Positions 4,983 through 5,327 of a stretch of DNA of 5,327 nucleotides are shown piece after piece; the first letter of the stretch is position 1, and every line of letters starts with the position of its first letter. Position numbers and translations under genes: made by a program. The notes below the pieces were generated by a model, which worked only from the letters and a program-made list of their open reading frames with translations, was not told where the DNA came from and made no database searches. Source of the stretch: a bacterium (lineage in GTDB: Bacteria > Latescibacterota > UBA2968 > GCA-2709665); NCBI GenBank assembly GCA_027619145.1, contig JAQCGA010000329.1, positions 1 through 5,327 of the forward strand, written 5' to 3'.

Positions 4983-5327
4983 TTGTTATTCAAAAAACAA
5001 CCCAAGATCAGCCGCGAGGCCATGTTCAATTCCAAGCCCACACGCAATGATCTTCTGGAATGGGAAAAAAAAGAAAATGGCGAAACAGCCATCACCCTCA
5101 GGCGGGCGGACACGCTGAAGGTAAAAATCATTTCCAAGCTCTTCTGGGTTCCAGAAAAGCGCACCCTGGTGCTGGATGAAATTGGTTCACAGATCTGGGG
5201 AATGTGCGACGGACGCACCACGGTTCAGGCCATGGTCAACCGCCTGAGCGAAGACCACCAGCTCAACGCCAAAGAAGCCGAAATTTCGCTCCTTGCCTAC
5301 TTAAAAAAACTGGGTCAGAAAAATCTC
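4983..5327 (+). CDS. PqqD-like protein, 3' partial
   Basis: 115 residues are visible and the frame is still open at the window end. Residues ~60-115 match the PqqD family pattern: a K/R-rich strand, LDEIGSQIW (64-72), CDGRTTVQAMVNRL (75-88), then a helical stretch with AEISLLAYLKKL (99-110). PqqD proteins form a small winged-helix-like fold that binds a precursor peptide and presents it to a radical SAM enzyme; the same fold serves as the RiPP recognition element. Here a basic and polar N-terminal extension (1-45, with KISREAMFNSKPTRNDLLEW at 8-27) precedes the domain, as I recall for a group of longer stand-alone PqqD-like proteins. The TTG start includes that extension and has a good AGGAG site; ATG 5022 would drop 13 residues. 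No PQQ precursor, radical SAM gene or other PQQ gene is in view, so a role in PQQ synthesis should not be assumed. Confidence 0.8.
   Translation, partial: MLFKKQPKISREAMFNSKPTRNDLLEWEKKENGETAITLRRADTLKVKIISKLFWVPEKRTLVLDEIGSQIWGMCDGRTTVQAMVNRLSEDHQLNAKEAEISLLAYLKKLGQKNL

Overview
The window looks like bacterial chromosomal housekeeping DNA of moderate G+C, with one poorly characterised gene pair at its right end. The gene mix and the style of the proteins (an Obg with no long C-terminal domain, GTG/TTG starts, a LexA with an Ala-Gly cleavage site) would fit a Chloroflexota bacterium of the Anaerolineae type. That placement is an impression from family resemblance, not something proved here.

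Left part (1-1578, + strand): the 3' part of a NYN/LabA-like (DUF88) putative ribonuclease gene is followed after 2 bases by obg, the ribosome-associated GTPase. A perfect 18-bp hairpin that begins in the obg stop codon closes the unit. Centre (1579-2936): dprA, the single-strand DNA-binding RecA loader of natural transformation, lies on the + strand. It converges on lexA, and an A-tract/T-tract hairpin between the two could terminate both.

lexA (2936-3565, - strand) encodes the SOS repressor with HTH, Ala-Gly cleavage site and Ser-Lys dyad intact. Its upstream region (3566-3921) is a divergent control region. It holds a strong sigma-70-type lexA promoter with an A+T-rich upstream tract and a one-mismatch GAAC-N4-GTTC-like box in its spacer. 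It also holds a separate promoter on the + strand for the next gene.

Right part (3922-5327, + strand): a 323-aa protein of unknown function appears to be made of two related halves. It is followed by a PqqD-like protein cut by the window end. Each of these two genes has its own TTGACA-type promoter. The second promoter overlaps the stop codon of the first gene. No other PQQ or RiPP gene is visible in the window, so what this pair does is open. It is the part most likely to hold something undescribed.

No RNA gene, insertion sequence, CRISPR array or attachment site was recognised.
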